64,000 bases of DNA, taken from the NCBI GenBank assembly GCA_007570785.1, contig ML664161.1, forward strand, positions 682,060 to 746,059, in the 5' to 3' direction. Below, in pieces: positions 21,237 through 34,389 of this stretch. Source of the stretch: Antilocapra americana. Lineage: Eukaryota > Chordata > Mammalia > Artiodactyla > Antilocapridae. Position numbers and translations under genes: made by a program. Position 1 is the first letter of the stretch. Each line of letters starts with the position of its first letter. The notes beneath the pieces were generated by a model. The model was not told the origin of the DNA, made no database searches, and saw only the letters and a program-made list of their open reading frames with translations.

Positions 21237-23228
21237 CATTAGAATTCGTCTAATGTTTATACTGGCTACAAGGAAGGCTGAGGTGAAAAACAGCTGACAT
21301 TTTTAGCTTCTATTATAGTAATCTGGTAAAGTAAAAGTGGATTGTGTTTCTTTTCTCTTTGGTCAACCAAAACTTATGCTTTAAATCCCATATCTGATTA
21401 TTTGAATCTATAATCAAAGTAAATACAAAATAATTATAAGCAAGTTTCAGAAGAAAATATAACTTCATTTTCTCTCTGCCATAATGCCACCTGGAATTGT
21501 GCAGTATTTCATCAAAGATACATGTAATGGAATTCAAATAGCCCAAGACTATTCCCTTCCAATTCCTTTTGTCAGTCTTTCAGTTCAGTATCTCATAATT
21601 TCTATAAATTCACAGGTTTTCAAAAACTGGGACTTAATATATTCTTGAATTTGCTCTTACCTCACTTTCCTCCCATATACACAAATCTCTTACAGTCTGC
21701 AGGTAAATCCCTTAGTGAATAGCATCACAATCTATCCAGTTTCTTATACCAGAAGCTTGAGCACCATTCTTAAAATCATCTTTTTCCTTGAGTTGCATTC
21801 ATTCAGTCAGATATCAATTTTTATGGATTTATCTTTAAAAATGAACACATAAATGAGAATCTCTTAGCAGGATGTTCACTGGGATGTAGAGGCTCCAGGA
21901 CTAAACCAACAGAGCAAGAACTTGAAGGATAAAAATGATGTCACTAAAAGTGATCCAGGGCATCGCTTTTAATAACTACTCACATGCCACATGAAAAAAG
22001 AAATCACTTTTCTATAACCTCTGTGATAGCAAAGGTTATTTAGCACCAAAAGAGAACTGTAAATAGTAACGTCGGCAACAAGAATATTGTTGCACTAAAG
22101 TGATGTATGTAAGCCATGATAAAGGTGGTCAGTAAGAAGGCATGTTTAGGAGTCCATCCTCATATCAATGTTGTACAGTAATATCTTTCAAAACTAACAC
22201 CCACTTATCTATGGACTTTGTTAAGCATTAGAGAGCTAAACAAACTCTGATAAATATTTCTTACCCTAAAGTAAAGATATTTTCAATTAGTTTTGACAAG
22301 AAAAATGTGTACTTTTTGAAAGTCAATATTTAATGGAAAAAATTGGCTTCAGAAATTGTAGGATGTTAGGAGAAACTCAAGATATTCTAGATGGTTGATT
22401 TTTAGTCAACTTGTTGGGTATGGCACTATAGCAGCTTGCATAAATTGGATATTTTAGAAAAATTTGATGGATATTATTTCTTTGTAACACAGTATAGCAG
22501 AATCTTAGGACTGTCAGTGATACTAACATTGTTAATGAAACTATGCTAGGAAGACATTGTGGAATCTTTGTACATATCTGAATCTGCTAATTCACATAAA
22601 CATTGCCTTATTTTTAAATTTTTCTACTTGAAACTAGACAGGCCATTGACTGAGCTGTTCAATAACAGATCAATAAATTCCACATGTGTATGACCTTGGG
22701 AAAAGTTCCACAGTGCTCACAAAGAATGATATAAATCACTTTTAACCAGATTTCTGTAGCTGTGAAATATAAACTTATTGTAAGAATCAAACTTCTGTCC
22801 TTTAGAAATGTGTCCTCCAATGAACTATTGTCATAGCTTTGTGGATAATCATGTGACAGGCTGATACCTTTCTATTTAGAAATTAAATTAAAAAAATAAC
22901 TGTTGTTTTGTGATTTTAACATATTTTTTAGGATTGAAAATAATATAAAGTTTCCAAGGAGACATTTTTGAAGAGATATTCACAGGATAAAGAGGTTTGT
23001 GAAAAACGTTCAAATAGATTGCTAGTGAACAATTAATTACACCTGAAAAAACTATACTTGATCAATAATGTATTTTCTCAAGACACTGGTAAGAGTCGAT
23101 CAGTGCTTTACTCAGATCACTAAAATTTAATAAGCCAAATAAAATATAAAACTATTTCTCTGTAAGTAAGAGTTAAGGTTGCATTTATCATAGAAATTAA
23201 AAAAAAAAAAAAAAGCCTAGAAATGTTA
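21237..23228. other. AT-rich intergenic sequence, no gene seen
   Basis: No recognised repeat; an A-run lies at 23200-23214. The ORFs are short and lack family features. Confidence 0.55.
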
Positions 23229-23459
23229 ACACATTGTTTGTGCTCAGTTGCTTCAGTCATATCTGATTCTTTGTGACCCAGTAGACCTTAGCCTGAAAGG
23301 TTAAAAGGCTCCTTTGTCCAAGGGATTTTCCCTGTAAGATTGCTGTGTGGGTTGTCATGTTCTCCTCCAGGGGATCTTCCTGACCCAAGGATCAAATCTG
23401 CCTCTGCTGAATTGGCAGGTGGATTCTTGACAACCATCACTGCCCCACAGGGAAGCCTT
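23229..23459 (-). mobile_element. Bov-tA SINE, diverged
   Basis: The antisense copy reads GTGCTCAGTTGCTTCAGTCA, then GGGGATCTTCCTGACCCAAG, and ends at the reversed head near CCCCACAGGGAAGCC. An insertion near 23294-23305 (CTGAAAGGTTAAAAGG) and many changes mark it as old. Confidence 0.85.
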
Positions 23460-23682
23460 ACTGACACTTAACTGGCAATATTAACATTAAGGTATAATCC
23501 AGCATAAAATATTGAAGATTAAAAGATAATTTTAACTGATTATGAATAAATAGGTTGGTGTAGGATTTCTGGGTAATACATTAATGATCCTTTAAATATT
23601 GTAATGAAATTTTGATTTTACCACAAAAGTATTTTTCACAAAGTGTTAAAGACATAAATCAAATCACAAGCTACCAAATTGC

Positions 23683-23715
<33 letters not shown>

Positions 23716-24611
23716 AAAATTATGTACACATACCCACTGGGGTGTGATAACTTTAAAAAACAAGCTCTCAGAAAAGAAAATAAATAAAACATTTGTAAAA
23801 GCACTTTATGCTGACTCCATTACTGCACTGCACATAATTCATTTGTACTGAGACATACTTAAAAATTATAAATAAAGCACATGTTTATCAAAGTTCAGTA
23901 AGGAAATAAGTGCTTAAAAAATTGTTGCAAATGCTAGAGAAATGAAAGTCAAGAAAGGATATCATTAACAAATTAGAAAACTTTAGGTGACTACCAATGA
24001 GCACAAAGCTATCTACATATCTGAAGCAGGAGAATGAGAATGGAACATGAAGAGTCTGAGGAAGGTGAGGTTATCCAAAGGTATTATGCTACCATTGACT
24101 TCCAAATTTCACCTAAGTAACTCTTAATAGTGGGATCTAAAGCAGAACTCTAGTGGAAAGTGCTTGCAAAAAATAGATTCCATAGTCTTTCTATCACCTG
24201 AATACAGCTGGGGAGAGGGGAAGGGCTGAGAATACGCTGTATGACAGAAGGCCATACAAAATACAAAATCTAGTCATTTTTACCGTCACTAAGATATTTC
24301 ATAACTTAAACATCTGCTGCAATATATCAGATCTTACAGAACTAATTCTTTCTAAAATTCTAAATTGCCCTATGAGATAACTTTTGTGTTTTGGGGATTG
24401 CAAGAGAGTGCAGAATAGCAAACCAAGTGAGCTAACATAGGATGAAAATGTATACATATTCTTAAAATATATTTTAATATGTATTCTTAAAATATGTAGC
24501 TTCTTAAAATCATAACTCTAGTTTCATAATCCCATGAATCTCAGACTTGAGGTAAGATCCATGTGTAGGAAAGTACAGTACTTAAGCTGGGCTCTAGAAG
24601 TATGAATTGCA
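23460..24611. other. AT-rich spacer with a long A-rich tract
   Basis: An A19 run followed by GAAA-rich sequence lies at about 23683-23720. Otherwise no gene or recognised repeat. Confidence 0.55.
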
Positions 24612-25465
24612 TCCTGGTTTTTAGATTTATTGAGTTATAGTTGACAAAGCATATTTTAATATATTTAAAGTATACAACCTGATGACTTGTGATACATACA
24701 CATTGTAGATAGATTCCCCCCATTCAGTGGTTCCCAATCTTCCATGAAACTGGTCCCCAGGGACTGTTTTTCCATGGACTGGGTTGATGATATATTTTCA
24801 TGATGATTCAAGTGCATTACATTTATTGTGCACTTTATTTCTAATGTTATTACATCAGCTCCACCTCACATCATCAGGCCTTTGATTCCAGAGTTTGGGG
24901 ACCCAAATAATATATCTGTCACCTCACATTTTAAACACTTTTTTTGTGAGAATAATTAAATTTTACTCTCTTAACAGATTTCAAGTATATATAATACAAC
25001 AATATCAATAAGAGTCACCATGTTATAATTAGACACACAGACCTTATTCATTTTATTAATGAAGGTTTGTAACTTAACCAACCTCTGCTTTTTTCTTAGA
25101 CACTATGTCTGGTAATCACCATCCTACTTTCTGTTTCTATGGGTGTGACTTTTTTTTTCTGTTTAAGATTCCACATATATACAACACCTTAAAATACTTG
25201 TTTCTCTCTGTCTAGCTTATGTCGTTTAACCTAATGCTATCCAGGTTTCCCACACTATGAAGTGCACAATTTCTTTATTTTTAAGGCTAAAACTCTGCTG
25301 TACATGTGTGCCACATTTTTCAGATCCATTCATCTATTGATGAATGCTTGGTTTATTTCCTTATCTTGGATACTGGGAAAAATGCTGTAATGAACAAAGG
25401 AGTCAGATATGACTTCAGGGTCGTGATTTGTTTCCTTTGGATATAAACACAGAAGTAGTTCAATA
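24612..25465 (-). mobile_element. Old L1 3' end (antisense), interrupted by a hAT-like fragment
   Basis: The left part, TTTATTGAGTTATAGTTGACA-like sequence near 24623, is an L1-type 3'UTR in antisense. The right part continues with TCCATTCATCTATTGATGAA and GGATACTGGGAAAAATGCTG, typical antisense ORF2/3'UTR phrases of mammalian L1. A separate block at 24724-24906 divides it. Confidence 0.8.
24724..24906. mobile_element. hAT-like DNA transposon remnant (non-autonomous)
   Basis: The block begins CAGTGGTTCCCAATCTT and ends GAGTTTGGGGACCC, which is close to the reverse complement of its start. Such CAGNGGTTC-like inverted ends suggest a hAT family MER element. It contains GATTCAAGTGCATTACATTT and ACATCAGCTCCACCTCACAT, which I associate with a mammalian repeat whose name I cannot give with confidence. 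It sits within an older L1. Confidence 0.6.
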
Positions 25466-26015
25466 TCAAATTCATCATGGCCCTTCAGGCCACATAGTCA
25501 CCTGATTCCTTGCCTCCTCAGGAGGATGTTCAATGGAAGAATACTGTCGGATGATTTTGGAGGATTCCTTAGCCTAAAATATTGGCTATGTTTTGTCAAA
25601 GTGATGGGAACATTTTTCTAGTGAATTTTTGTTGATAGGTTACAATATATTGCAATTTTACAGTGGCTTTTGAGAAAATAATTTTTATTGCATGACTCTA
25701 ACATATCAGCATGATTTTTACTATTTTGAAAAGATAAAAGTATTACAGTATACTTTTGAGAAAATCCTCTATGAGAGCTACATTTTTTATGAAAATTTCA
25801 CTCCCCCCAAAATATTATGAAACATACCCCACTTTTATCAAGCCAATCTGGAGTACTTCAACTTTCTAAAATTGCTGATGTTGTCAAAACAAATTCAATA
25901 ATAAAATTTATGAATGTGTAAATATATTTTGTTTAAATTAAAAGACTCATAGTTGGGTTATTACCTTATAAACATACTGACTTTTCCACAGAGTAAACTT
26001 ATTGTAGTATGCTGT
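25466..26015. other. AT-rich spacer, no gene seen
   Basis: No recognised repeat beyond the possible continuation of the L1 remnant. Confidence 0.5.
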
Positions 26016-26028
26016 AATCCATAATAAT

Positions 26029-26249
26029 GGGCTTCCCAGGTGGCTCAGTAATAAAGAATGTCCCTGACAATGCAGGAGCTGCAGGAGGCAAAGTTTCAGT
26101 CCCTGGTTTTGGAAGATTCCCCTGGAGGTGGATATGGCAACACCACTCCAGTATTCTTGCCTGGGAAATCCAATGGACAGAAGAGCCTGACAGGCTACAG
26201 TCCATGGGGTGGCAAAGAGTCAGACATAACTGAAGAAGCACATAGACAC
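26029..26249 (+). mobile_element. Bov-tA SINE
   Basis: The copy begins GGGCTTCCCAGGTGGCTCAG. It is flanked by AATCCATAATA (26016-26026) and AATCCATCATA (26250-26260), an 11-bp TSD with one mismatch. Confidence 0.92.
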
Positions 26250-26447
26250 AATCCATCATAGTGGTTTATATTATGAATCATTTTAAAATATGATAAAATA
26301 CTATGGTTTCGTCTACTAATTATGATGCAATGAATGATGATCTGTTAATCTAAATAGTTTATTTATATCATTGTATAAACTGATATATTAAATATTTGAA
26401 AGAATGAAATACTGTCAAACTTAACCATCAAGATTTATAACAGATTT

Positions 26448-28975
26448 TACTGGAGGTCAGTGGAGAAATAACTCCAGAAGAATGAAGGGATGGAGCCAAA
26501 GCAAAAACAACACCCAGATGTTGACATGACTGGTAATAGATGCAAGGTCCAATGTGGTAAAGAGCAATATTGTATAGGAATCTGGAATGTTAGGTCCATG
26601 AATCAAGGTAAATTGGAAGTGGACAAACAAAAGATGTCAAGAGTGAACATTGACATTCTAGGAATCAGTGAACTAAGATGGACTGGAATGGGTGAATTTA
26701 ACTCAGATGACTATTATATTTACTACTGTGGGCAGGAATCCCTTAGAAGAAATGGAATAGCCATCACAGTCAACAAAAGAGCCCAAAATGCAGTATTCTT
26801 TTGGATACAGTCTCAAAAACGACAGAATGATCTCTGTTTGTTTCCAAGGCAGACCATTGGAAATGATAATGTCACGGTAATCCAAGTCTATGTACCGACC
26901 AGTTACACTGAAGAAGCTGAAGTTGAACGGTTCTATGAAGACATACAAGACCTTCTAGAACTAACACCCAAAAAAGATGTCCTTTGCATTATAGAGGACT
27001 GGAATGCAAAAGTAGGAAGCCAAAAAACACCTGGAGTAACAGGTGAATTTGACCTTGGAGTACAGAATGAAGCAGGGCAAAGTCTAATAGAGTTTTGCCA
27101 AGAGAACACACTGGTCATAGCAAACACCCTCTTCCAACAACACAAGAGAGGACTCTACACATGGACATCACTAGATGATCAACACTGAAATCAGATTGAT
27201 TATACTCTTTGCAGCCAAAGAGGGAGAATCCCTATACAGTCAGCAAAAGCACGATCTGTGGCTCAGATTGTGAACTCCTTATTTCAAAATTCAAACTTAA
27301 ATTGAAGAAGGTAGGGAAAATTGCTAGACCAAATAGGTATGGCCTAAATCAAATCCCTTATGACTATACAGTGGAAGTGAGAAATAGATTTAAGGGACTA
27401 GAATTGATAGACAGAGTGCCTGATGAACTATGGATAGAGGTTCTTGACATTGTACAGGAGACGGGGATCAAGACCATCCCCAAGAAAAAGAAATGCAAAA
27501 AAGCAAAAGGACTGTCTGAGAAGGCCTTACAAATAGCTGTGAAAAAAAGAGAAGCGAAGAGCAAAGGAGAAAAGGAAAGATGTATCCATTTGAATGCAGA
27601 GTTCCAAAGAATAGCAAGGTGAGGTAAGAAAGCCCTCCTCAGGGATTAATGCAAAGAAATAGAGGAAAACATTAAATGGGAAATACTAGAGGTCTCCTCG
27701 AGAAAATTAGCGATATCAAGGGACAATTTCATGCAAAGAATGGCTCAATAAAGGTCAGAAATGATATGAACCTAACAGAAGCAGAAGATATTAAGAAGAG
27801 GTGGCAAGAATACACAGAAAAACTGTGCAAAAAATATCTTCACAATCCAGATAATCAAGATAGTGTGATCAGTCACCTAGAGCCAGACGTCCTGGAATGT
27901 GAAGTCAAGTGGGCCTTAGAAAGCATCACTATGAACAAAGCTAGTTAGTGGAGGTGATAGAATTCCAGTTGAGCTATTTCAAATCCTGCAAGATGATGCT
28001 GTGAAAGTGCTATACTATATATGCCAGAAAATTTGGAAAACTCAGCAGTGGCCACAGGACTGGAAAAGGGCAGTTTTCATTCCAATCCCAAAGAAAGACA
28101 ATGCCAAAGAATGCTCAAACTACCACACAATTGCACTCATCTCACACGGTAGTAAAGTAACGCTCAAAATTCTCCAAGCCATTCTTCAGCAATACATGAA
28201 CCGTAAAATTCCAGATGTTCAAGCTGGTTTTGAAAAGGCAGAGGAACCAGAGATGAAATTGCCAACATCTGCTGGGTCATCGAAAAAGCAAGAGAGTTCC
28301 AGAAAAAACATCTATTTCTGCTTTATTGACTATGGCAAAGCCTTTGAGTGTGTGGATCAAAATAAACTGTGGAAAATTCTGAAAGAGATGGGAAAACCAG
28401 CCCAGCCAACTTGCCTCTTGAGAAATCTGTGTGCAAGTCAAGAAGCAACAGTCAGAACTGAACATGGAACAACAGACTGGTTCCAAACTGGGAAAGGAAT
28501 ATGTCAAGGCTATATATTGTCACCCTGCTTATTTAACTTATATGCAGAGTATATCGTGAGAAACACTGAGCTGGAAGAAGCACAACATGGAATCAAGATT
28601 GCTGGGAGAAATATCAATAACCGCAGATATGCAGATGACATCATATTTATGCAGACAGTGAAGAACTAAAGAGCCTCTTGATGAAAGTTTAAGAGGAGAG
28701 TGAAAAAGTTGGCCCAAACTCAACATTCAAAAACTAAGATCATGGCATACAGTCCCATCACTTCATGGCAAATAGATGGGGAAACAGTGGAATCAGTGAC
28801 AGACTTTATTTTTTAGGCTCCAAAACCACTTCGGATTGTGATTGCAACCATGAAATAAAAAGATGCTTACTCCTTGGAAGGAAAGTTATGACCAACCTAA
28901 ACAGCATATTAAAAAGCAGCAACATTACTTTGTCAACAAAGGTCCATCTAGTCAAAGCTATGGTTTTTCCTAGTA
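26448..28975 (+). mobile_element. BovB (RTE) LINE, long copy lacking both ends
   Basis: The copy spans the endonuclease and most of the reverse transcriptase, from about TACTGGAGGTCAGTGGAGAA to GTCAAAGCTATGGTTTTTCC. The 5' leader and the last ~0.5 kb, including the Bov-A-like 3' terminus, are missing. Loss of the 3' end is unusual for target-primed insertion and suggests later deletion. The coding region is broken by several stops and frameshifts. Confidence 0.92.
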
Positions 28976-28989
28976 AGATCACTCAATGA
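26490..28989 (+). pseudogene. BovB endonuclease-reverse transcriptase pseudogene
   Basis: The first open segment (26490-27188) encodes an apurinic-type endonuclease with the start GIWNVRSMNQGK, the catalytic-glutamate region ISELRWTGMGEF, and the DWNAKVGSQ motif. That motif is preceded by E where I would expect G. A TGA follows DDQH. Open pieces at 27209-27622, 27676-27948, 28001-28669 and 28765-28989 carry the linker and reverse transcriptase in shifting frames. The palm motif RYADDIIF (about residue 212 of the fourth piece) retains both aspartates. The last piece runs past the end of homology by a few codons. The protein cannot be made in one piece. Confidence 0.88.
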
Positions 28990-31036
28990 AATGCCAATAT
29001 TTCAACTATAAATTGATTAACAGGGAGTCTTCTATGCCTCAATATGAAATGACAGTTCCTTAAGTTCCTAAGCCCTGTGAAGTTTACCACAAAATGAGCA
29101 GAAGGACCAGCTCAAGTGTGCAGTTTTACATTACTGTGGGAAATAGATGTCTATCATACTAGTCCTTAGTTTTGATTCAAGACTCGATTTTATATTGAAA
29201 GTGTATTTTATTGACTTCAAGAAAGGACATTTATATTGATTCCTTTTCCTTTGTCAGAAATTTTATACCCAGTAGGGAAATTTGAAGATACTAGGGGAAG
29301 ATACTATGTATTGAACCAGACACTAATTTTTGATATAAGAAGGACAGTTGTACCAGCAGTTAGGTCATATGGGGAAAATATCACCAGTCCTGAGAGCATC
29401 AGCAACCCAACCTTAGGATCTCAAGAAGCATGAATAATTATTACAAGTGCAAATACAGAAGTTATGTGCCAAAGAGAATATTTCCCTATTGTTATAGATT
29501 TTGCATGTTATTCATAAATTTTCTATACAGTTTAATTTATACTCAACTCTCAAAAATGTTATGATCCACAAGTCTAGATCAGAACTAATATGCCCCAGCC
29601 ATCCTGATTCCTTAGACATTTACGGTATCATGTTGTTTTCTGGAAGGAAACCGCAGAGACCTGGTTCTAAAGTTGTATGCTTGCTACTGGTATAAAGAAG
29701 AGTTATATATAAGTCCCACCCCAAAATCCCCACAGGGGTACATTTTTTGAAAATCAGCACATGTCTTCTACTTCTAATCTTCTCACTGAATATTAGTCAA
29801 GAGAGCCTCATCTCTATCTGCCACTCTCACCTCTCATGCCAGTAGTTATATCACTGTCTCACTAGAACCTGTAATCCTGAAAACACACAATGATAACTGA
29901 TTTGAAGCCTCAAACATTACTGATGGATGGCTGGACAATCTGCTTTCTTCAAAGATTTGAATTCCATTTATTTAACTGCACCTGGAGAGAGAACAAACCT
30001 GCTTCTAATTATCCAACACTTAAAAAATACATGATACATGTCAGAGTACGTACACTCTGGTTTTATAAGCATCAGAATTATATTTTTAAATTTAGACACA
30101 GTATCCCTAATATGAATAAAATAACTAAATCAATATGAACATAAAGAACACAAGATATTCAACAGGACAGTATCAATAATAACAGAAACTACATAAAATC
30201 TAAATGTATGAGACAGGTAAATACATTTATTATTCTGGCATAACAGCTCAGTGAAAGGGCTCAGCAATACAGTATTATGAAGCTTTAAGTATTACACATT
30301 GCTTTTACAGTTCTCAATAAGCCATAAGTATTAATTTCATCTTTCTTTCAAGCTATATCATCTTACATATGCTTATAGACACATTTTTGTATTACATATA
30401 AGTTAACATAAGTGTCGGAGTTTCAAAGGACTTTGTTTACATTTTATTATATCACTTTTTTCCCTAGTGGAATGTATTATCAATAATATGAAAATGTATT
30501 TTCAAAGTGTTTGATAAAGGAACCAAGTAGACTCATTGTTATTATAATGTACCATTAATTACGATCAAGTTATGATTGATGGTTAAGTTATATATGTTTA
30601 AGGTAGTCAGGTTGGTTAAAATGAAGCATGTGAAATAGCTCCTTCATAATAAGAAGCGCAACATTGACCACAAAGTTTAAGTTAGATCTGTGGACTTTAG
30701 ATATATTCTAACTTTCTCCTCAAATTTCTCTAAGGTAAAAAGTTAATATTCCCTTCAAATGTTATAGAACATACATATTTGAAAGTGCATGGTACGTATT
30801 TAAATATGCGTTTATGTGAGTGTGTGTGAATTTGCTTTTTAATCTAAGTTTCACAAACACTTTGCTAGATATGTAAATATATTTAATATCAAACTTATAA
30901 AGAATATTATAAAGTTTCATTTAAAATATTTCTAGGTGGAGTTTCTCTTAATGTGCCACAAATAGTTTTAGAAAGAAAATTTTTCTGTTATGTGGAATAA
31001 ACAAACTTTGTTCAATAAAAGCCAGTTGTCCACTAA
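28976..31036. other. AT-rich intergenic sequence, no gene seen
   Basis: An open frame at 29236-29433 (65 codons) matches nothing I know and shows no exon signals. The rest has no recognised repeat. Confidence 0.5.
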
Positions 31037-31245
31037 CTGCATTCCAGTCACTTAGCTAAACCTGGGACCCAAAGATTAACAAGACATGTTGGTCCCAATC
31101 TTAAGAAGCTTTTGCTACTGTGAAGGAAGACAAGTAAAAAGAGAAGTCCTTGTCTGTGAAGTACAGAGTTCTGGAAGAGGCTTGAACACAATGTGCTGCA
31201 GAAGACTTTAGGACATGAACTGGGCCTTGAGGGAAATGCAGATTT
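31037..31245. repeat. Possible ancient mammalian interspersed repeat
   Basis: Phrases such as CTGGGACCCAAAGATTAACA and CAATCTTAAGAAGCTT have the feel of a common ancient mammalian repeat. I cannot name the family, and decay is heavy. Confidence 0.35.
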
Positions 31246-31671
31246 CAAATGAGAACATAAGAAGAAAACAGTCAGGTTTTAAAAAGCACTCAGAATAATT
31301 TGTTTCATCCTTGATGATTTTTTGGCAAAATATGCATTCCTTTAATCAGTAAGAATGCATGCCACATAAAAACTTTAACGTTGTCAAAATACAATATCAA
31401 AGCTGGCTTCAAAGGATACATTTCAGTAAGAAAATTCAATTAAATGGGAAGTCATTACAACTGAAGGGTCGAGAAAAGAAAGTTTTACAGAGCTCTGAAT
31501 ATTTTAAACAATCCAAATAAAGAGGAATATTGAGAATTACTTGTTTGAATTAATGAACTTTGGGGAGTACATGGCTGTCAACAGTTCCCTTACCTCTCCC
31601 TAGTTTCAGTCTTTTTAGGATTAGAGATTATACCCCAAATAATGTTCAGTTGATTGTTCTTAGGTTAGCAG

Positions 31672-32038
31672 TGAAGTTATTTCATGCTGCTATAACAGAA
31701 TACCACAGATGAAGTGAATTAAACACAAAAATTTTTCTCATAATTCTGGAAGTTCACAATGAGGTATCAGCAGGTTTGATTTTTCCTCAGGCCCCTCTCC
31801 TTGGCTCACAGAATGCTGCCTTCTCTCCATGTGCATGTACCCCTGATGTCTTCATTTTGTGTCCAAATTTCCTCTTCCCATAAGGACACTTAGATTGGAT
31901 TAGGGCCCACCCTAATGAACTTATTTTAATTTCCTTTGCAAAGACTTCTTTCCAGATACACTTATATTCTTTGGTACTTGGAATTGGGGACTTCAACATA
32001 AGAATTTTAAAGAGATATACTTCAGCCCATAACAACAG
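31672..32038 (-). mobile_element. MaLR-type LTR (MLT1/MST-like), antisense
   Basis: On the plus strand the block reads CATGCTGCTATAACAGAATA at its left and TTCAGCCCATAACAACAGTA at its right, reversing the order of a mammalian ERVL-MaLR LTR. Central phrases TAATTCTGGAAGTTCACAAT and CATAAGGACACTTAGATTGG also fit. This family is old in mammals, in line with its divergence. Confidence 0.75.
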
Positions 32039-32705
32039 TAGAATATGAAACTTCCTACACAAGCATGGAGTTGTTCAAAATTTAGGGCCCAGATAAATAG
32101 TGTTGAAAACAGAATTCATGATATCATGTCTGAGAAAAAGATAAGAAAATGAATCCTTACTATGTAAGCTGTTCTCCCCTCACTTATGATACTCTTCACT
32201 ATAAATTATTTCTCAATGTATTATCTACCTCTTGATTTAATTGTTAATAATTCCTCCCTTCCACTTATTCTTTTTAATTCTAAATCTGTTTCTTATGATT
32301 TGGTTTTGCCTGCTCAAATTTTGATTTCAGCACTGAAATATAAAAATACATATTCAATTCCAGTATATACAAAACAGGTATCCTAGCTTAATGTCTGTTT
32401 TCTGTTGTTATTTTTTAAAATAGAGAAAAGATGATAGATGACCAGTTATTTAATTTGCCAAATTTTTGAAAAACAGATTCATATAAACTGAATCAAGGAA
32501 ATCTTACCTTGAGAATTCATTCATATATTTTTATGCAAAGATGCACGAATTTGCATGCATTATAGAATATTACCCATATACCATTTGATGTATAATCTGC
32601 TCAATATATTGTAATTGTTATGGCTTAGTGTATAGCACTTTTTCTTTTAATCTCTTCTAATTTAGTCTTTGCTTGAGAGTTTATATTCTAATATTAAATT
32701 AAGTA
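32039..32705. other. AT-rich spacer, no gene seen
   Basis: No gene or recognised repeat. Confidence 0.5.
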
Positions 32706-32906
32706 AGTAAGTATTAGTCACTCAGTCATGCTCGACTCTTTGCGACCCCATGCACTGCAGCCCACCAGGCTCTTCTGTCCATGAGATTTTTCAGGCAAGG
32801 ATACTGGAGTGGGTTGCATTTCCTTCTCCAGGGGATCTTCCCAAGCCAGGGATACAAACTCCCGTCTCCTCCAATGCAGGCAGATTCTTTACTGACTGAG
32901 TTATAT
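32706..32906 (-). mobile_element. Bov-tA SINE
   Basis: The copy begins GTAAGTATTAGTCACTCAGT and continues through CGACTCTTTGCGACCCCATG and GGATACTGGAGTGGGTTGCA. CpG retention (TGCGACC, CTCGACTC) suggests it is younger than its neighbours. The head side ends at ACTGACTGAGTTA. Confidence 0.92.
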
Positions 32907-33828
32907 TAATCAGTACCAATTTAACTATTGGCAAGGTTTAAATTCCTATTTTCCTAGTTCAAACTCCTAAAAGAGGAGTTTATTTTCTTCCTTGCTAATC
33001 AGAAAAATGTTACAGGTCACTTACTGCTATACAATAGTCCAATTTTTGTTGCTCTGACTTTTCCTCAACTTCATATATTTAGTTTTTATGGTGGCAAAAG
33101 TCTAGTTAACTCCTAAATTTTTTCAAGAAAAAGTAACTCCGAAACTGATTCTGAAGTCAGAAAACCTTTCTTGCTTCAAAAAGTTGATAAAAATGATTCC
33201 TGCTTACACTTTTAAATAGCTTTCTGATTGAAGCCTCCCACCATTTCACAATTTACTAAGTACATTCTGTCTGATTCTAAGGGAGTATTGGACCACACAG
33301 GACACATTGTTGATTTCTGGTGCTATTTTTAGGAATGAGAAACAATGTGTTTACAGTTTTTACAATATGTATTCCTAGTCCACTTCATCAGTCCTTTTAA
33401 AAATCAGTTTTTCTATAAACTAATCAGATTACAACTACCTATCTCCTTAAAGAGTACAGTGTAATCTTTTAAAATTCCCAGACAAATGTACAGATATTTA
33501 AAATATTTCTTTCACAGATGAAAATATCCATCTATTGTGGAAAAATAAAGCAGTATATGACTCATAATTTGTAGCCATTTATTTAATGGATAAAATTATA
33601 CAAATAACATAGCCATATTTATTTTCCATTTTCCTACAAATATGCAGATGCTAAATATAATAACAACTTATTTACAAACCCTGGTAACTGTTGGAGCACA
33701 TTGAGTATACAATATTTGTTAGGGTTTTTGGCCCATATTTAAATACAATTTTTTTATTGTTGATATTTAAGGTTTTTTAATATATATTTTGAATGACAGC
33801 CTTTGGATCTTGGCTACCACAGGAGCCT
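32907..33828. other. AT-rich spacer, no gene seen
   Basis: No gene or recognised repeat. Confidence 0.5.
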
Positions 33829-33856
33829 TATTTATTTATTTATTTATTTATTTTTT
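33829..33856 (+). repeat. (TTTA)n microsatellite
   Basis: Six TTAT units are followed by a short T-run. The repeat lies just before a SINE. Confidence 0.9.
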
Positions 33857-33869
33857 GTGGGTTCTTCAT

Positions 33870-34042
33870 CACAGGAGAAGCAGGAGACATGGGTTTGATC
33901 CCTGGATGGGGAAGATCCCCGTGAGTAGGAAACGGCAACCGGTAATATTCTTGCCTGGAGAATTTCATGGACAGAGGAGCCTGGTGAGCAATAGTCCATG
34001 TATCACAAAGAGTTGGGCACGACTGAGTGACTGAGCATGAGC
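33870..34042 (+). mobile_element. Bov-tA SINE, 5'-truncated
   Basis: The copy begins within the tRNA-like head at about CAGGAGAAGCAGGAGACATG and continues through ATTCTTGCCTGGAGAATTTC to AGTTGGGCACGACTGAGTGA. The A-box half of the head is missing. Confidence 0.88.
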
Positions 34043-34389
34043 ATAGTATCTATGACACATTCTCACCGATGCATAGGCTATCACATAAGCCTTGATCTAG
34101 ATGATCATATGGACATAACTCAGTTTGTTAAAATTCATCAAGCTGGATGTTCAGGATTTATGCGTGCTCTTTAAATCTATGTTTCAATAAAAGGTTTGCT
34201 TAATCCATTCTTATGCTATTGAATTAAATTGATTGATTAGTTTAAGCTAAAGTTAATTTTCTCCACTCAGATTGTTGGGAATTTGTGAGGAACAGAATAT
34301 CAGATATAAAAATAAAAAAGTTAACTTTCACTTTTCTTATCTATGTGTAGTGCCCTATTTAGGTTTATAGTTATATACTTGTGTATTCC

